Below are positions 38,813-50,148 of a stretch of DNA of 64,000 bases, piece by piece; positions within the stretch are counted from its first letter, which is position 1; each line of letters begins with the position of its first letter. The DNA is taken from assembly GCA_018881555.1 (NCBI GenBank), contig JACAXG010000026.1, positions 5,575,459-5,639,458 on the forward strand. Reading direction: 5' to 3'. The DNA comes from Amblyornis subalaris (Eukaryota; Chordata; Aves; Passeriformes; Ptilonorhynchidae). Both the position numbers and the translations under genes were made by a program. The notes below the pieces were generated by a model. It saw only the letters and a list, made by a program, of their open reading frames with translations. It searched no databases and was not told the DNA's origin.

Positions 38813-40176
38813 GTAATGTTATCGACACGGATTCTGCGTGATATAGAATAGCTGAATGCATTGGTAAAACAAACNTCTTTCAGATGGATTTCCAGATCTT
38901 TGAAATGTTTTTAATAATTATTGAAAGTTTTATTCCTGCTCCTAACTGTTAGATTGTTTTTGTGGGTGGAACAATTGCTCCACAACTTTTAGATCAATAA
39001 AGATAATGCCCAGCATTATTAAGAGAGAAAAATAAACTAAGTTTGCTANTTTGTAAACATTTTAGCCAAGTGATTGCAGAATTTTGGAGGGTTTATGTCA
39101 ATGAAGATTAGAAGAGAAATATGGAAACAGAGAAATGAGCCTTTTGACATTAAAATCCTCATGTAGCTGCTTATTTTTTCCTCCTAAGCTTCAGAGCTCT
39201 GATGCACTCTACTGGAGCGTGGAAACTTGAAAGCTTATGCAGTAAATTGAAATGTGAATAACTTAGCCCTACCAACCACATATTAAACCTAACTAATACA
39301 TGGATTGGGAAATGTTTTTCAGGTCATGTAGTAGTATGCAGCTGTAAGGCTTTGTATGGAAATGCTTGAAGAGAGGACCAAGATCCCTTAGCACGAGTTT
39401 TTTGATAATGGCAGCCAGAGAGCTGTCTGTGAAAGTGTCTGGAGATTCAGTAATAGATCGTGGAAAACATGCAGGTTCCTGTTTTTTCCCCTGTAAGGCA
39501 GAAGGCTCAAGTGCTCATTTGTTCGGTGTTTAAATGAGAACCAATATTACCCTTGACATTTCTAGATTGCCAGGTTGGTAGTGGACTTGCAGCCATGGGG
39601 TGTTTGGGCCCTGTGGGCTGCATGTGCCATCCCAGTTAAGTCTGAGGCCTGCTCACTGCAGGACAGTTAAAGCTGCTTGATCCCCTAGGATCTGGGATAC
39701 CCCTGCAGAGACCATTCTTGAAGCAAAAGGGAAGGTTTCTCAGTGTAGCTGGTATTCTTATCAGTTGACTTTCTGAATTTCCGTAGGCCCACTCTCCTTC
39801 CCCTTTTCTCTTGGGAAGTTTAGTTGTGTCCAGCTCTCTTTGGCAGTAATGCAAACAAGCACTGGTGGGGTTTTTGTGACCCATTTTCTGAATGTTCACA
39901 ATTATAGAGTGTTCATGGCCCAAAAGGCTTATCTTTCAGAGTGCCAGTGATCCGATAGTGCCCAAGAATGTAATATCCAGAGATCACAGGAGCAGCAGCA
40001 TTATGAGGAGTGTCCAACAGATAGTAAAACCAGTTAAAACTAATATAGTTTCAGGGTTTTGGTGTTAGGCTGTACATATCTGGCAATTCATTTGAGGAAG
40101 TCTGTTGAACATACTTTCTACTTTCTTTTGTCCTATTCTTTCTTTTTCTGAAACTTAACATTTCATGTTACCACAG
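38813..40176 (+). other. USP25: Intron, 1.4 kb
   Basis: Ordinary AT-rich intron. Nothing was recognised. Confidence 0.85.
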
Positions 40177-40374
40177 ATGAGGTTAACAAAGAAACAGGAC
40201 AGATCCTTGTTGGAATGGATACGCTGCCTTCTGATCTAAGNGATTACGTCAAGGAAGACAATAAACGTTTTGAAAAAGAACTTGAAGAGTGGGATACAGA
40301 ACTTGCTCAGAAAGCACAGCAGGAGAAGTTGTTATCTCAGATACCCAGGGCACCAGCACCTTCACCTGCTCCAG
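40177..40374 (+). CDS. USP25: USP25 C-terminal helical exon ending in a Pro/Ala linker
   Basis: The exon encodes [20 protein letters not shown], then LR(or S)[31 protein letters not shown] and a proline/alanine stretch [10 protein letters not shown]. The charged helix follows the catalytic domain. An N at 40241 makes one codon AGN. Arginine is expected from family comparison, but serine is possible. The final [10 protein letters not shown] differs from the human residues I recall (QKLRESETSVTT). The donor CAG|gttagc is the least canonical at +3 among the constitutive exons. Confidence 0.93.
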
Positions 40375-41816
40375 GTTAGCTGCTTCTACCTGTTTGTAAA
40401 GGGAGTAGGACCAAAACTCACTGGGTTTTGTATATATCATTTTGCAGATTAACAAAGGAAGAAAAAGTTAATCTGTGTAATCTTGAATTACAACTGTTTA
40501 CTTGGCCAAGGTAACTGTACTTGAAGTTTAGTCTGTTGGGGTTTTTTTTTGCATTCCATTTGTTATTTAAAGAAAATATTTATTTATTGATTCTTCTGCT
40601 TTTTCCCTCCCAGTTGTCCTTAGCTTCATTTTCTTTTTCATAGAAACTGAGTTTTTTTAAGATAGGTAATTATTAACAGGTCTCACCAGTCTGATTTGAG
40701 GATTTGTTAGTCTGTAAGTGATGTATATTTTTCTATTCAGGATGATTGAGAGACCTACCTTCACATTTTAAATTAGGACAGCATTTAGATCTGAAGAGAA
40801 AAATAATTTATTTGGTGCAGTGCATTGAATAAATTTAACAATAGTAGAGCCCGCTTAAGAAATTACTGTGTGAAAATGAGGGTGTTAAAACTGTGGAAAA
40901 GATTCTGACCAGTGACAGTGAGGCCAATGCTTGTAGGAACCCAGCTAATAAGGACCACTGGCAATCTGATTATAATGCAGAGCTGCTTTGACACTTCAAA
41001 TCCTGCCAGGTTTTCGGTAACATCCACCTTTTGCTGCATTGCAGTAGGCTGTGTATGTTATGTGAAAGATGANATGATGGATTTGCTGTCCAGATGTTCT
41101 GATTGCTATTTGAGTCCTTAAGATTGAGCATATATTTCTCATAACTGTGACTGCAAACTGAGTGTAAGAAGGGCAGTGATTTAATGGCATTGCTTGTTTT
41201 CCAAATCTGTGGAGAGTTACTTCATCTTTCTGTATGTTTTGAGTTCACAAACACTTTGAGACTGGTGTTATTTCTTTTGTTAGTAATGGAAAGTACAAAA
41301 TGAATGTTTTATTTGTCTGCCAAAATTTGGTTTCATCATGTAAGGAATATAAGACACTATTTATACTAATCAATTTATTGCTCTCCAGTGGAGGAGACTG
41401 AGATTTCCCTTAAGGCAGAAAAATATAATGTGTTTATTATTTTACAAAGTAAATATGCATCTGGCACTCAAGTGGCTGGAGGTCATTCCATATGATGAAT
41501 CTGTATCCCACAGAAACTCCAACTAGAATCTCATCTTTGTTCTCAGTCATCCCTGATGATTGATTGATGAACTCAAGAGTCTTAATGGGTCTACAGACAG
41601 GACAGGTCTGTTGTTCCTAATATAAAANCAGGGATCCATTTATAGGGAAGTGTTTGAAATTACGCAAGACACAGACTGGTGTAAAGTTATGTGACCTACT
41701 CTGCATTTTCTGTGTGGTTACCTTATCTATAAGACAGCGATCCAAATAAAACTAATCAATTTAAAATTCATGCTTATGTTAACACACAAAATTGTTATCT
41801 TATTTCTGTCGCTAAG
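40375..41816 (+). other. USP25: Intron, 1.4 kb
   Basis: AT-rich. No feature was recognised. Confidence 0.85.
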
Positions 41817-41956
41817 TTCAAGCAGGAGAACCAGAATATTTAGAGCAGCCATCAAGAACTGATATTTCAAAGCACTTAAAAGAAGATTCTGTACAAGCAA
41901 TCAATAAAGCTTTAGCTGAACAAGAAGATAGAGGTCCGGAAGCGATAATGGATACG
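41817..41956 (+). CDS. USP25: USP25 C-terminal exon (EPEYLEQPSRTDISKHLKE)
   Basis: The exon completes a valine codon and reads QAGEPEYLEQPSRTDISKHL, then KEDSVQAINKALAEQEDRGP and EAIMDT. It ends in phase 0. It can therefore join either to the cassette exons at 44772 and 46701 or directly to the exon at 49970. The tail EDRGPEAIMDT is more diverged from human than its first half. Donor ACG|gtgagg is moderate. Confidence 0.95.
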
Positions 41957-44771
41957 GTGAGGATATTTTGAAGCTTGAAATACTTTTTTGCTTTTATTTT
42001 GCAAGTGAAAATGATACAATAACTGATAAGAGTGTATGAGTCTGGAAACTTTGAACTGAAAATTGCTTTTTCTTCAGGGACTGTCCAACTCTAAAGTCCA
42101 CCCAGAAAGTGTGTACAACAGTAATAGGTGTAGTGCAAAAAAATACTAAGGTGTTCTTTATGGGATTAAAGTGCTTGTCAAGTGTATCAGCATATTGTTC
42201 AAATTACAATCAGGTGTAATCAGGCCCATCATCTTTTAAAATATTAGATGATCCCATGTATTTTTCAGGAGTAAACATTGACAGTCCATGTAAAAGACTT
42301 GAAAAATATTGCTTTAGACATTCAGGTTTTTACCTGAGAAATACAAGAATATAATTGAGTTCCTTTGACAGACCTGTGGAAGTTAATGTATCTTTCAAAA
42401 ATAAGGGAGTTTTCAGCAGTATTCTGTAGCTTGAATGCAGATTCACAACTTGATGAAAAACCCTTTTGTGTGATTAGTAGGATGCATATAGTAACTTAAA
42501 ATGTCTATAAGAATCAGTGTTGGGTGATTCTGTTTTCACTTTGTAGAACATATGCTAAGAGGAATGGGACATTAACTATTTTATCGGTTATTAATGAAAC
42601 TAATATTTGACAGTTTTTTCTTTCAGCAAATATTTTTTTGCTTCCCGATAAGTATGTAGATAAATGACCAATGTGTTTGCCACAAAACCAAATGCCATTA
42701 AAACAATACATGCATCTGTCGTGGACCTGTATCCATAAATGTACAGTATGACTTCCTTAGGCATCCCTAGTAACCACTAGAGATATGAACAGTTTAGATC
42801 TGTGCAAAATTTGAAGCATGCTTCCTAAGTTCAGGTGTGAACCCTCATTAAACAGAAGCAGTCTAGCCCCAGATATCTTTGGGGCTGACAGAAAGGTCAT
42901 CTTAAAGTCTTTGAAAATGATGTGACAGCTTGTTGACAGCCTGTTGACCTGCTGTTTTTTCCACCCCTCCTGTGGTGCCAGGAAAGCGGGGAGGCACTCT
43001 TCCTCTGCTAAGCTGAAATCAAAGCCAACAGGGAAACTCATCTAACCCTGGATGAACAGATGCTCTGCCACTAAAGCTTTAGGCTGCTGCACAGTGGCCT
43101 TTTTTGAGTTCTCAGAACCCAGAACAGCTTAGTGGAAGGCTGTTTAATACAAGTTACCTCCAGCTGAAGAAGTGGCTGTGAAGATACCAAACCATGATAA
43201 AATATCTTTCGAAATGCTGTCCTCTTTCAGGGGTTTGTGGGCACCATCCCAGTGGGATGTGAAAGAAACTTACAGACTTTTTTCCGTGGATCAAGTGTTG
43301 TAGTTCAGGGTAACGACACTTTGCACAGTGGTCAGCCTTAGGACTTCACAAGNCTGTGGTTGGGGAACCACATTGGGAACATCATGATATGTTTACTGAG
43401 GCAAAAAAACCCAACCAAATCATGCAAACATTACTTAGAAACAAATGTACCTCAGCTTTTAGAATCTAAAGTAAATTTCTAGTTAATCTGAAGGTACACT
43501 GTTAACATTTACAAGCTGCTCTCTGTATCCCTACGTTTCACTTAGGCAGAGTTGTGCTTCCTTCTCAGTGTATCAGCATGCTTTCTGATTATTNTACTTC
43601 AATATGCATTCAGACATGCAGGCATCTATTCCATTCCTTCACTTTTGTTTGTCCGGTTTTAAAAGAAGGAAAGCCAACATCAGCACATGTAACAAACAGG
43701 ATTGTAGATTATTCACCACTTGTTCATTTTGTCCATTTTCTGCCCTTTTGTCCTTTTTTCCTGCCCTTTAATTGCACAGTGTTCCTTTGTATTTATACAG
43801 TGTTGGGTGTAAAGAGATACTGTGTACGTTTTTGGAATCTTTGTTTAAAAGTGAGGCTGTTGTTATAGTTGCAGAACACAGTAGCATGGCACTCTGTGAT
43901 TGCTTGGATTAGAGTCAGGGTTTAAGTTGTGCAAATATTGGAAACTGCCTATTATTCATTGATAAGACCATAGGAGCCAAGATTCGTCTCTGTTGTTGTT
44001 TAAAGCTTATTTTAATGTAGCAAGAATTTTAGCGACTAAGGTAATCTTCCCCTGATTTTCTGATTAATTACTCTTCTAAAAATAAACCTGTTGAATGTAA
44101 TGCACCTTTAAATATTCTTTAAAATACCTTGATTGTCAGAGGCTTTTTTTGTATTTTTTTTTTTTCTCCCAGAGCATCAGAAAATGTTAGCCTTTGGCTT
44201 ATTTCTGTCCTTTAGTATGAATTCATCAGGTATTTCAGATATGAAGTATCTGACCTGGCCCAGTTCAAGACCAGACTGGATGGGTCCCTGAGCAACCTCG
44301 TCTAGTGGGTGGCATCTTTGGAACTAGATGATCTTTAAGGTCCCTTCCAATCTAAAGGGGATTGGATTCTCTGATTTTATGATAGACTTAGTAATTTTTT
44401 GGGTGAAATGTACAAGAAATGATGGTTCACAGACTCATCTTTTACCAAGTGCCTTAAATTTGTGATGGTTACTAGAGTTACAATACTGGTTATAATACTG
44501 AAAAGATAGAATTAGTGAATAAAGAACAAATGAAATTATTTTAGTAATTATGGCTTAATGTTAAAATGTACTGCTTAAAAATTATAAGTAGCATTTATAT
44601 TCTCTAATTACATACAGTTTCTTAATTTTTTCAGAATTTCAGCAGTGCCCATCATTGTACTAGATCAGCCTGTCAGTTTGCATCTCTCCATAATTTTCTG
44701 TATTTTCTGATGATGATGATGATTATTCTTTTTTCCCCCAAACACACACTGATAATGGTTTTCTTCTGCAG
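41957..44771 (+). other. USP25: Intron, 2.8 kb
   Basis: Contains a short CR1 3' end at 44.25-44.39 kb and a (tga)n microsatellite at 44708-44723 close to the next exon. No other gene was seen. Confidence 0.8.
44250..44387 (+). repeat. CR1 LINE 3'-terminal fragment
   Basis: Sense CR1 3' end: gttcaagaccagactggatg, then ctgagcaacctcgtctagtg, ggaactagatgatctttaag and gtcccttccaatctaa. The tail is degraded (gattctctgattttatgat). The piece is about 140 bases, strongly 5'-truncated, and lies about 390 bases upstream of a cassette exon. Confidence 0.88.
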
Positions 44772-44885
44772 AGCTCTGATAATGCCCCAGCTCAAGCAGC
44801 TCCTACCCAGCGAGTTGTAGAGGTGGCGATTCCTGATGTAGGGACTTTTGTGATTGAGTCAGAGGAGGGGGGTTATGACGATGAG
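44772..44885 (+). CDS. USP25: USP25 cassette exon 1 of 2 (USP25m muscle insert, first part)
   Basis: A 114-base, phase-0 exon of 38 codons: SSDNAPAQAAPTQRVVEVAI then PDVGTFVIESEEGGYDDE. Together with the next exon it makes a 70-residue insert. This equals the length difference between human USP25a (1055) and muscle USP25m (1125), from memory. VVEVAIP, GYDDE and the following exon also resemble the human insert as I recall it. The acceptor ttttcttctgcag is good. The donor GAG|gtacct mismatches the consensus at +4 to +6, as expected for a regulated exon. USP25m has been reported to bind sarcomeric proteins (established knowledge). Confidence 0.92.
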
Positions 44886-45088
44886 GTACCTTCGATTGCA
44901 GTTGNGTGCACCGCTCCTCCTCGGTGCTTCCTTGTGCTGCCTGATGAGAATTTTTGGCATGTTTGCACACTGTGACACCTAACAGATTTCTGCAAAACTA
45001 AATGCTTAGCGATTTGTGATCTTAACAATGTCATAGTTTGTGATGAAATACGAAAGGAAAGCACTACAAACTCTAATTGGGCACGCTT

Positions 45089-45094
45089 TGCATG
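45089..45094 (+). promoter_or_regulatory. TGCATG, candidate RBFOX site downstream of cassette exon 1
   Basis: Exact TGCATG starting 204 bases past the 5' splice site of the exon at 44772-44885. RBFOX proteins bind UGCAUG. Downstream sites usually promote inclusion in muscle, heart and neurons (established). The hexamer is not rare in this AT-rich window, so function is inferred. Confidence 0.4.
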
Positions 45095-46389
45095 GTACCG
45101 TTTACACTGGAGGTGTATTTGTCTCTTCAGCTGTGGGAGTTGAATGTTTGTGTTAGGCCAGGTAGCCTTCAAAATGCTGGGGATAGACTGCACACTGCTG
45201 CATTATTTAAAAAGTGACAGGATGTTCTTCATGTTTGTGCTTTCTTGTCAGTCCAATAAAGCTCATGTTCAAGTCTGATCTCTGATTTGGCAAGGTTAAG
45301 CTTTTCAGGCTTTGGGAATTAAATTAGCCATGGAAATAACCTCAAACTGATATGGCTGGTGAAGCTGACTCTTGCAAATCTTAAAAAAAATTAATTCAGC
45401 CTCAGAGTGGTACATGTACCTGGTACTACTGGAGGAATAATTGAGAGGCCCATTGTTCTGAGAGACATTATTTTTTGCTGCCCTATTTCAGCACTAAAAA
45501 GCAACACTGCAGGTCATCAAACTGCCCTGCCTTGGCACTGCTTACTCTGTGTTTGTTTTGGTTGGGAATAGGGTTGGTGCAGCCCATATTCTCAGGGGTC
45601 TGAAGATGAGTTCCTGGGGGCTCTGGGGAGCTCTAGCTTCCCTAGGCAAATGGATATTTCAGGTCATTCTGCCCTGGAAGTGTGATCAGTTATAACTGGG
45701 AGTATGGGGTGGGGAATAAAATGATTTAGTTGACATCATCACGCTGAGTTTGGCTTCTCACAGATGTGTAGTCTCCACCTTTAAAGACATGAGGATTTAA
45801 CCTCGTATAGTGACTTGCTTTTTTGTTTGTTGGTTTTTCTTTTTTTTTTTTTTTTACTGTTGTCCCTGTGCCATTGTCTTTCTAGAGGATAACTTTCTTG
45901 CCTATTTCCCTGTTCATGTTGTAAGTCTATTCACTTTTTAAAATGTTCTTATGTGTGGGAGACTTGCAAGGAGTTTAAGATTCTTCCATCTTTTGTTGCT
46001 GTGCCAGCAATACCTTGGGCAGGGAGAGAGGGAGTAATTTTCTTTGCTCACAGATAAAAAAGGAGAAAGGCTTTTCTCAGTAGCCTGGATATATCAAATT
46101 CTATGTAAATGATATGAATAGCAGTGAGAGATGTCTTCTGTTTGGCTTGGTCTTAATTGTTTTTGGTTTTATGTTTAAAAATTTGTCTGCAGATGCTTCA
46201 GGGACTGATTGCATTTGCAGCAGTGAGTCTCTTATTTTGACCTTGAAATATGAATAAAATACAGGTGGTATAGTTTACTGTGGGTTTGGTATAGTATATC
46301 TGAAGTGTGATTGGATGATGATTTTTTTTTTTTTTTGAATCCTCTGATGGCCATGGTAGCACTCATTCAGTGTGCAGTTTCTGCCGGGT

Positions 46390-46395
46390 ACTAAT
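46390..46395 (+). promoter_or_regulatory. ACTAAT, candidate QKI core motif upstream of cassette exon 2
   Basis: ACUAAY match about 305 bases before the exon at 46701. QKI sites upstream of muscle exons often repress inclusion. On its own this is weak evidence. Confidence 0.22.
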
Positions 46396-46404
46396 GCTGA
46401 ACTA

Positions 46405-46410
46405 TGCATG
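46405..46410 (+). promoter_or_regulatory. TGCATG, candidate RBFOX site upstream of cassette exon 2
   Basis: Exact hexamer 290 bases before the exon at 46701. It is the first of three TGCATG copies within about 220 bases. Confidence 0.38.
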
Positions 46411-46592
46411 TTCCTTTCCTGGGAAGTTTGGACCATGTAACTTTTTTGTCACGGTTTTCTTCCTTTTTTTTTTTCTTTTTTCTTGTACGATTCCTTTAAT
46501 GTTGTTACAGTAAAACTATATATACACATGCCATGATTTGATTTGCAGAATATGCACACCAGATCTGTATTGAAATGTGCCATTTCAACGTA

Positions 46593-46598
46593 TGCATG
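46593..46598 (+). promoter_or_regulatory. TGCATG, candidate RBFOX site upstream of cassette exon 2
   Basis: Exact hexamer in tatgcatgca, about 100 bases before the exon at 46701. Upstream RBFOX sites are usually associated with skipping. Confidence 0.42.
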
Positions 46599-46619
46599 CA
46601 TTAAGTTGCTTTTTCATCT

Positions 46620-46625
46620 TGCATG
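46620..46625 (+). promoter_or_regulatory. TGCATG, candidate RBFOX site upstream of cassette exon 2
   Basis: Exact hexamer in cttgcatgag, 75 bases before the exon at 46701 and near the expected branch-point region. Only 21 bases separate it from the preceding copy. Confidence 0.42.
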
Positions 46626-46700
46626 AGACTGAAAGCATATTGAATTTAGTCGTTAAAATATTAATCATTCAAAACTTTTACCTTAAATCCCTTGTGGCAG

Positions 46701-46796
46701 GTCATGCTGACCCCGAACATGCAAGGTATTATCATGGCTATAGGTAAAGCCAGGAATGTTTATGACAGGTGTGGGCCAGAAGCAGGGTTCTTTAAG
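46701..46796 (+). CDS. USP25: USP25 cassette exon 2 of 2 (USP25m muscle insert, second part)
   Basis: A 96-base, phase-0 exon of 32 codons: VMLTPNMQGIIMAIGKARNV then YDRCGPEAGFFK. It can be skipped alone or with the preceding exon without a frame change. The protein is very close to the second half of the human USP25m insert as I remember it. The pyrimidine tract before cttgtggcag is poor and the donor AAG|gtacaa is weak, so inclusion probably needs activators. Confidence 0.92.
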
Positions 46797-46801
46797 GTAC
46801 A

Positions 46802-46807
46802 ACTAAC
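46802..46807 (+). promoter_or_regulatory. ACTAAC, candidate QKI core motif just downstream of cassette exon 2
   Basis: Exact ACUAAC at intron positions +6 to +11 after the weak donor of the exon at 46701-46796. Quaking proteins bind ACUAAY and promote inclusion of muscle exons when bound downstream (established). Placement is ideal, but no test is possible here. Confidence 0.42.
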
Positions 46808-47252
46808 ATTTTCAACTTTTTCTCCTCTGACTTTTCCTGTTAGATATGCTACTCCCTGTACCCCTCTCTGTGTATAAAGTCTTTTGCAGCATTTATACAT
46901 GCTTGTCTATATCAGTCCTCCATTTAGATATTTCTCCCTTGAAAAATAGACAGATATTTGCCCTGTTGATTTCAGTAGCTTATATACCTTTCTGAATTTC
47001 AGCTTTTTAATATGAGTAGTGAGTAACATAATAGTGGCATGAAACCTGGATGTGTAATCAGTAAAAATATGTAGGTTTTTTTCCCCTCTTAGTAATAAAA
47101 CCCATGCCTGTGCTAGACTGTGTGGGACATGAGGTTTTTTTTACCCAGAGACTTTAATATTTAGTAATCTGTTGTTTATTTCAAAGAGATGTTCTTGGTT
47201 TGTACTCCTTAAAAGATTGTTAATAAATCTAAATTGCTTTCCTTTGTGTAAA

Positions 47253-47258
47253 TGCATG
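47253..47258 (+). promoter_or_regulatory. TGCATG, candidate RBFOX site downstream of cassette exon 2
   Basis: Exact hexamer about 455 bases after the exon at 46701-46796. Distant sites can act, but the evidence is weaker than for the near copies. Confidence 0.3.
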
Positions 47259-49969
47259 GATGTCAATACTATTTATTTATGCAGTTTTTTATTACTGAGA
47301 CTAATTAGATATTAGGCTTTTTGTGGTGATTAGTCTTCACTGTGATACCAGATTTAAAAATGTGTTAGTTTTCTTAAATACACAGACTTGTGAGCAATTT
47401 TAGCTCGTGGTCTTTTGAATTTTCAGAGTATTAGAGAGGGAATTGTTTTGACATGATGTAAAATCCTCTCAAATGGGATTTGGAAAAGGGGAAAAAGTTT
47501 CTTCCTTGTCATAGAGTAGTGGTCTGTGTTCTTCTTAATTGTTACAGTGTAGTTCCACTAGATGAAATTGTAAAAGCCACAAAACCCCCAAACAAACAAC
47601 CAAACAAAAAACCCTACCATCACCAACAGAAAGTTCTGCAACCCCTTGGTAAGGAAATTGAAACCTCACAGGTTGGTTTTATTGTGTGTTTGTGTGGGTG
47701 TTTGAAGTGGCTACTTAGGAAGGGTTATAACCATAACATATGTTTGCAGAGTAGTCTCTGTTAACTGTGCTGGGTCTCTATGTCAAATTTTTTTAAGTTG
47801 AAAAAACCCCAAAATCCTCATTTGATCAAATCACTCCTTACCAGAAAGTTCTGGTACCTAATTTTTTTTTTTACTATGAGGAGTGTTTTGACAATTTTAA
47901 AACAGAAATTTAGTTCAAAATAAAATTATATTTAATATTTCAGAGTTATCAAAACAATGCTCAGTTGAAATGGTTTTTTCAGTCTTTAATTTTAAATGCT
48001 TAAACATTTACATTTTCACTTCATGGGAGACAGAATTTGTCCTTGAATGAGAAAATGTTTTGACATAAAGTAGAAAAGTTTCCTTACTCATTTTCTGCTG
48101 AATCATGTTTGCAATAGCTTAGAAGAGGTGGAACATGATTCGTTTTGGAGGAATACATTAGCGTGAAGGGATGCAAATGAAGTGGTCCTTCTTAGGAACA
48201 AAATTTGTTTTGGGATGCATCAGATGAAATCTCATGTTTCCCCATAACTTACTGTAAAAGCTTCTGTGACATCTTTTAATACTATTACTGTGTTTCTTCA
48301 TATTTTTATTTCTTATGAAATTAGTGTTTTCAGAAAACTGAGAGGGGGGTTTCTATATCTTTGTTTTCGTGTAACACGTTTGGTATGGGTCATTATTACT
48401 GCCAAGGTTTCACTCCCCCTTTAAATCTCAGGCTTAAGACATGACCAACATTCAGATATTTCTTGATCAACAATCTCTTCTAATCATTGTTCTTTAAACT
48501 TTATAGACAGTTCCTTGCGGACTGTTTGCCTTAAGATCTTTATATAAATATTCTCAGTGAGAAAATGAAAGCATATAATACTTTTTTCTACTGTCCCTTT
48601 TTCCTGTATTCTGTGTAAAGAAAGAGTGTTTTTTTCATTTTGTATCTAGTATACCATATTATTTTAAATATGAATATAAAAATACAGGGTTTGTGTTACA
48701 TTTTTCCTACTTCTAAGTAATCGTATGAAAAATTAAATGTCTAATAGCAATTTCTTTTTGCTTCCTCAGTAAACGGGGTTTAATTGTTAGCCATGCTGGC
48801 TTTCTAATAGTAAAACTTCTGATGTAAGATAATAGAAANTCTGTGGCTTTTGGCATTTATAATGTTCTCCAAAATATCCTTTTTAATGGTAATGCATGTC
48901 ATGAGTATTTAAAGATATTGATGCAGAACATTCTCCTAAGTTTCAAAGTTCTCCATGTGCTCTGTTTAAGCCTTTGTGATTATCCTATGTGTTTAGTCCT
49001 GAAACAAAACATGTTATTAGTAGAGGATGGGAGCCCAAATTTCTGATAGTTAAATGTCAGGTATTACAACATAAAGGCATTTGAAATACTGAACAGGGTG
49101 GGGTTTTTTCTGACTACTTTGGAGCTTTATTTTGTGCATATCTTGTATTGAAACTTTGCTAATGTGTTAGCAAACCATCTGATCACCTCCCTGTTTTCAG
49201 AGAGAATTTATGGAACGTGTGTTGACACTGGTCACCATTTTTCTAATTCTTTTTCTTGTTGTTCTTGTTTATGCTGTATAGTTTCAGTGAATCAAATCTA
49301 ATGAACATAACAAATAATGTTCATTGAAGCCTAATGTGCTGGCAAAGCTGGAAAAGTAAACACTTCTGATGATCTCTAAAGTTTATCTAAAATATTCAGT
49401 GAGGGCTGAGTCCTGCCCTATAGGGCAATACTATTCATATTGAATTATTATTTTCTTTAGAAATCCTATCGTTTGTTTTTCATTGAAAGACATATTTAAT
49501 TTTCACTTAGTGTTTCCCAAATCATACATGTTCATTAAACTTTGTGTAGGATATTTTTTTTTCATGTCTTTGCATTTTAACCACATATTAGAGGTACTTT
49601 TTTTACCATAGGAGACTTCAGAAAATTTCTTTAGGTCAAGTGTCTGAAATCTTATGCTGGTTTTGGGCTTAAAGAAACCTCTCTAGGGATTGGATAAATC
49701 TCCTCTCAGGAAGACATAGCACAGGATTGGAAGTGGTTTTGAAGGAAAGGTTTACCTGGGATTTTGTCAGGCTTAACTGTGGGGAGAACTGGACAATTTA
49801 TCTGGGTTTTTTGTTTCTTTGCTTTTTTAAAACATAGTTTAGACTTCTTAGAAGGGTGGACTATGGAATTGTAGGCAAAACGCCATGGGACATGAAATAT
49901 CTTTTTAGTGTCTGTGATGTTTGAGTTACAAGCCAGAAGGAATAATGTCTTTTTTTTTAAATTACGTAG

Positions 49970-50148
49970 GCAATTAAATTGGAGTACACACGTCTGCTAA
50001 AATTAGCCCAGGAAGATCCACCACCTGAATGTGATTATCGTTTGCGTCATGCAATTGTTTACTTCATCCAAAACCAGGCACCAAAGAAGATAATTGAGAG
50101 AACATTACTGGAGCAGTTTGGAGATCACAATCTCAGCTTTGATGAAAG
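49970..50148 (+). CDS. USP25: USP25 C-terminal exon ([20 protein letters not shown])
   Basis: The exon encodes 59 codons plus two bases: [20 protein letters not shown], then [20 protein letters not shown] and [19 protein letters not shown]. It starts in phase 0, which lets it follow either the exon ending at 41956 or the cassette exons. It begins the folded C-terminal region shared with USP28. Acceptor is tttaaattacgtag, donor is AAG|gtaata. Confidence 0.96.

Larger units (their letters stand above)
44886..46700 (+). other. USP25: Intron between the two cassette exons, 1.8 kb
   Basis: Holds one TGCATG about 200 bases after the first cassette exon and three more in the last 300 bases before the second. 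There are T runs at 45841-45855 and 46322-46336. No repeat family was recognised. Confidence 0.85.
46797..49969 (+). other. USP25: Intron, 3.2 kb
   Basis: AT-rich intron after the second cassette exon. It begins with an ACTAAC motif at +6 and has TGCATG at 47253 and 48892. A CA-rich patch (caaacaaacaaccaaacaaa type) lies near 47580-47620. No repeat family or gene was recognised. Confidence 0.82.

Noticed and set aside
44708..44723. (tga)n array as a CRISPR-like or functional tandem repeat
   Set aside because: Only about five short units and no spacers, so it is an ordinary microsatellite.
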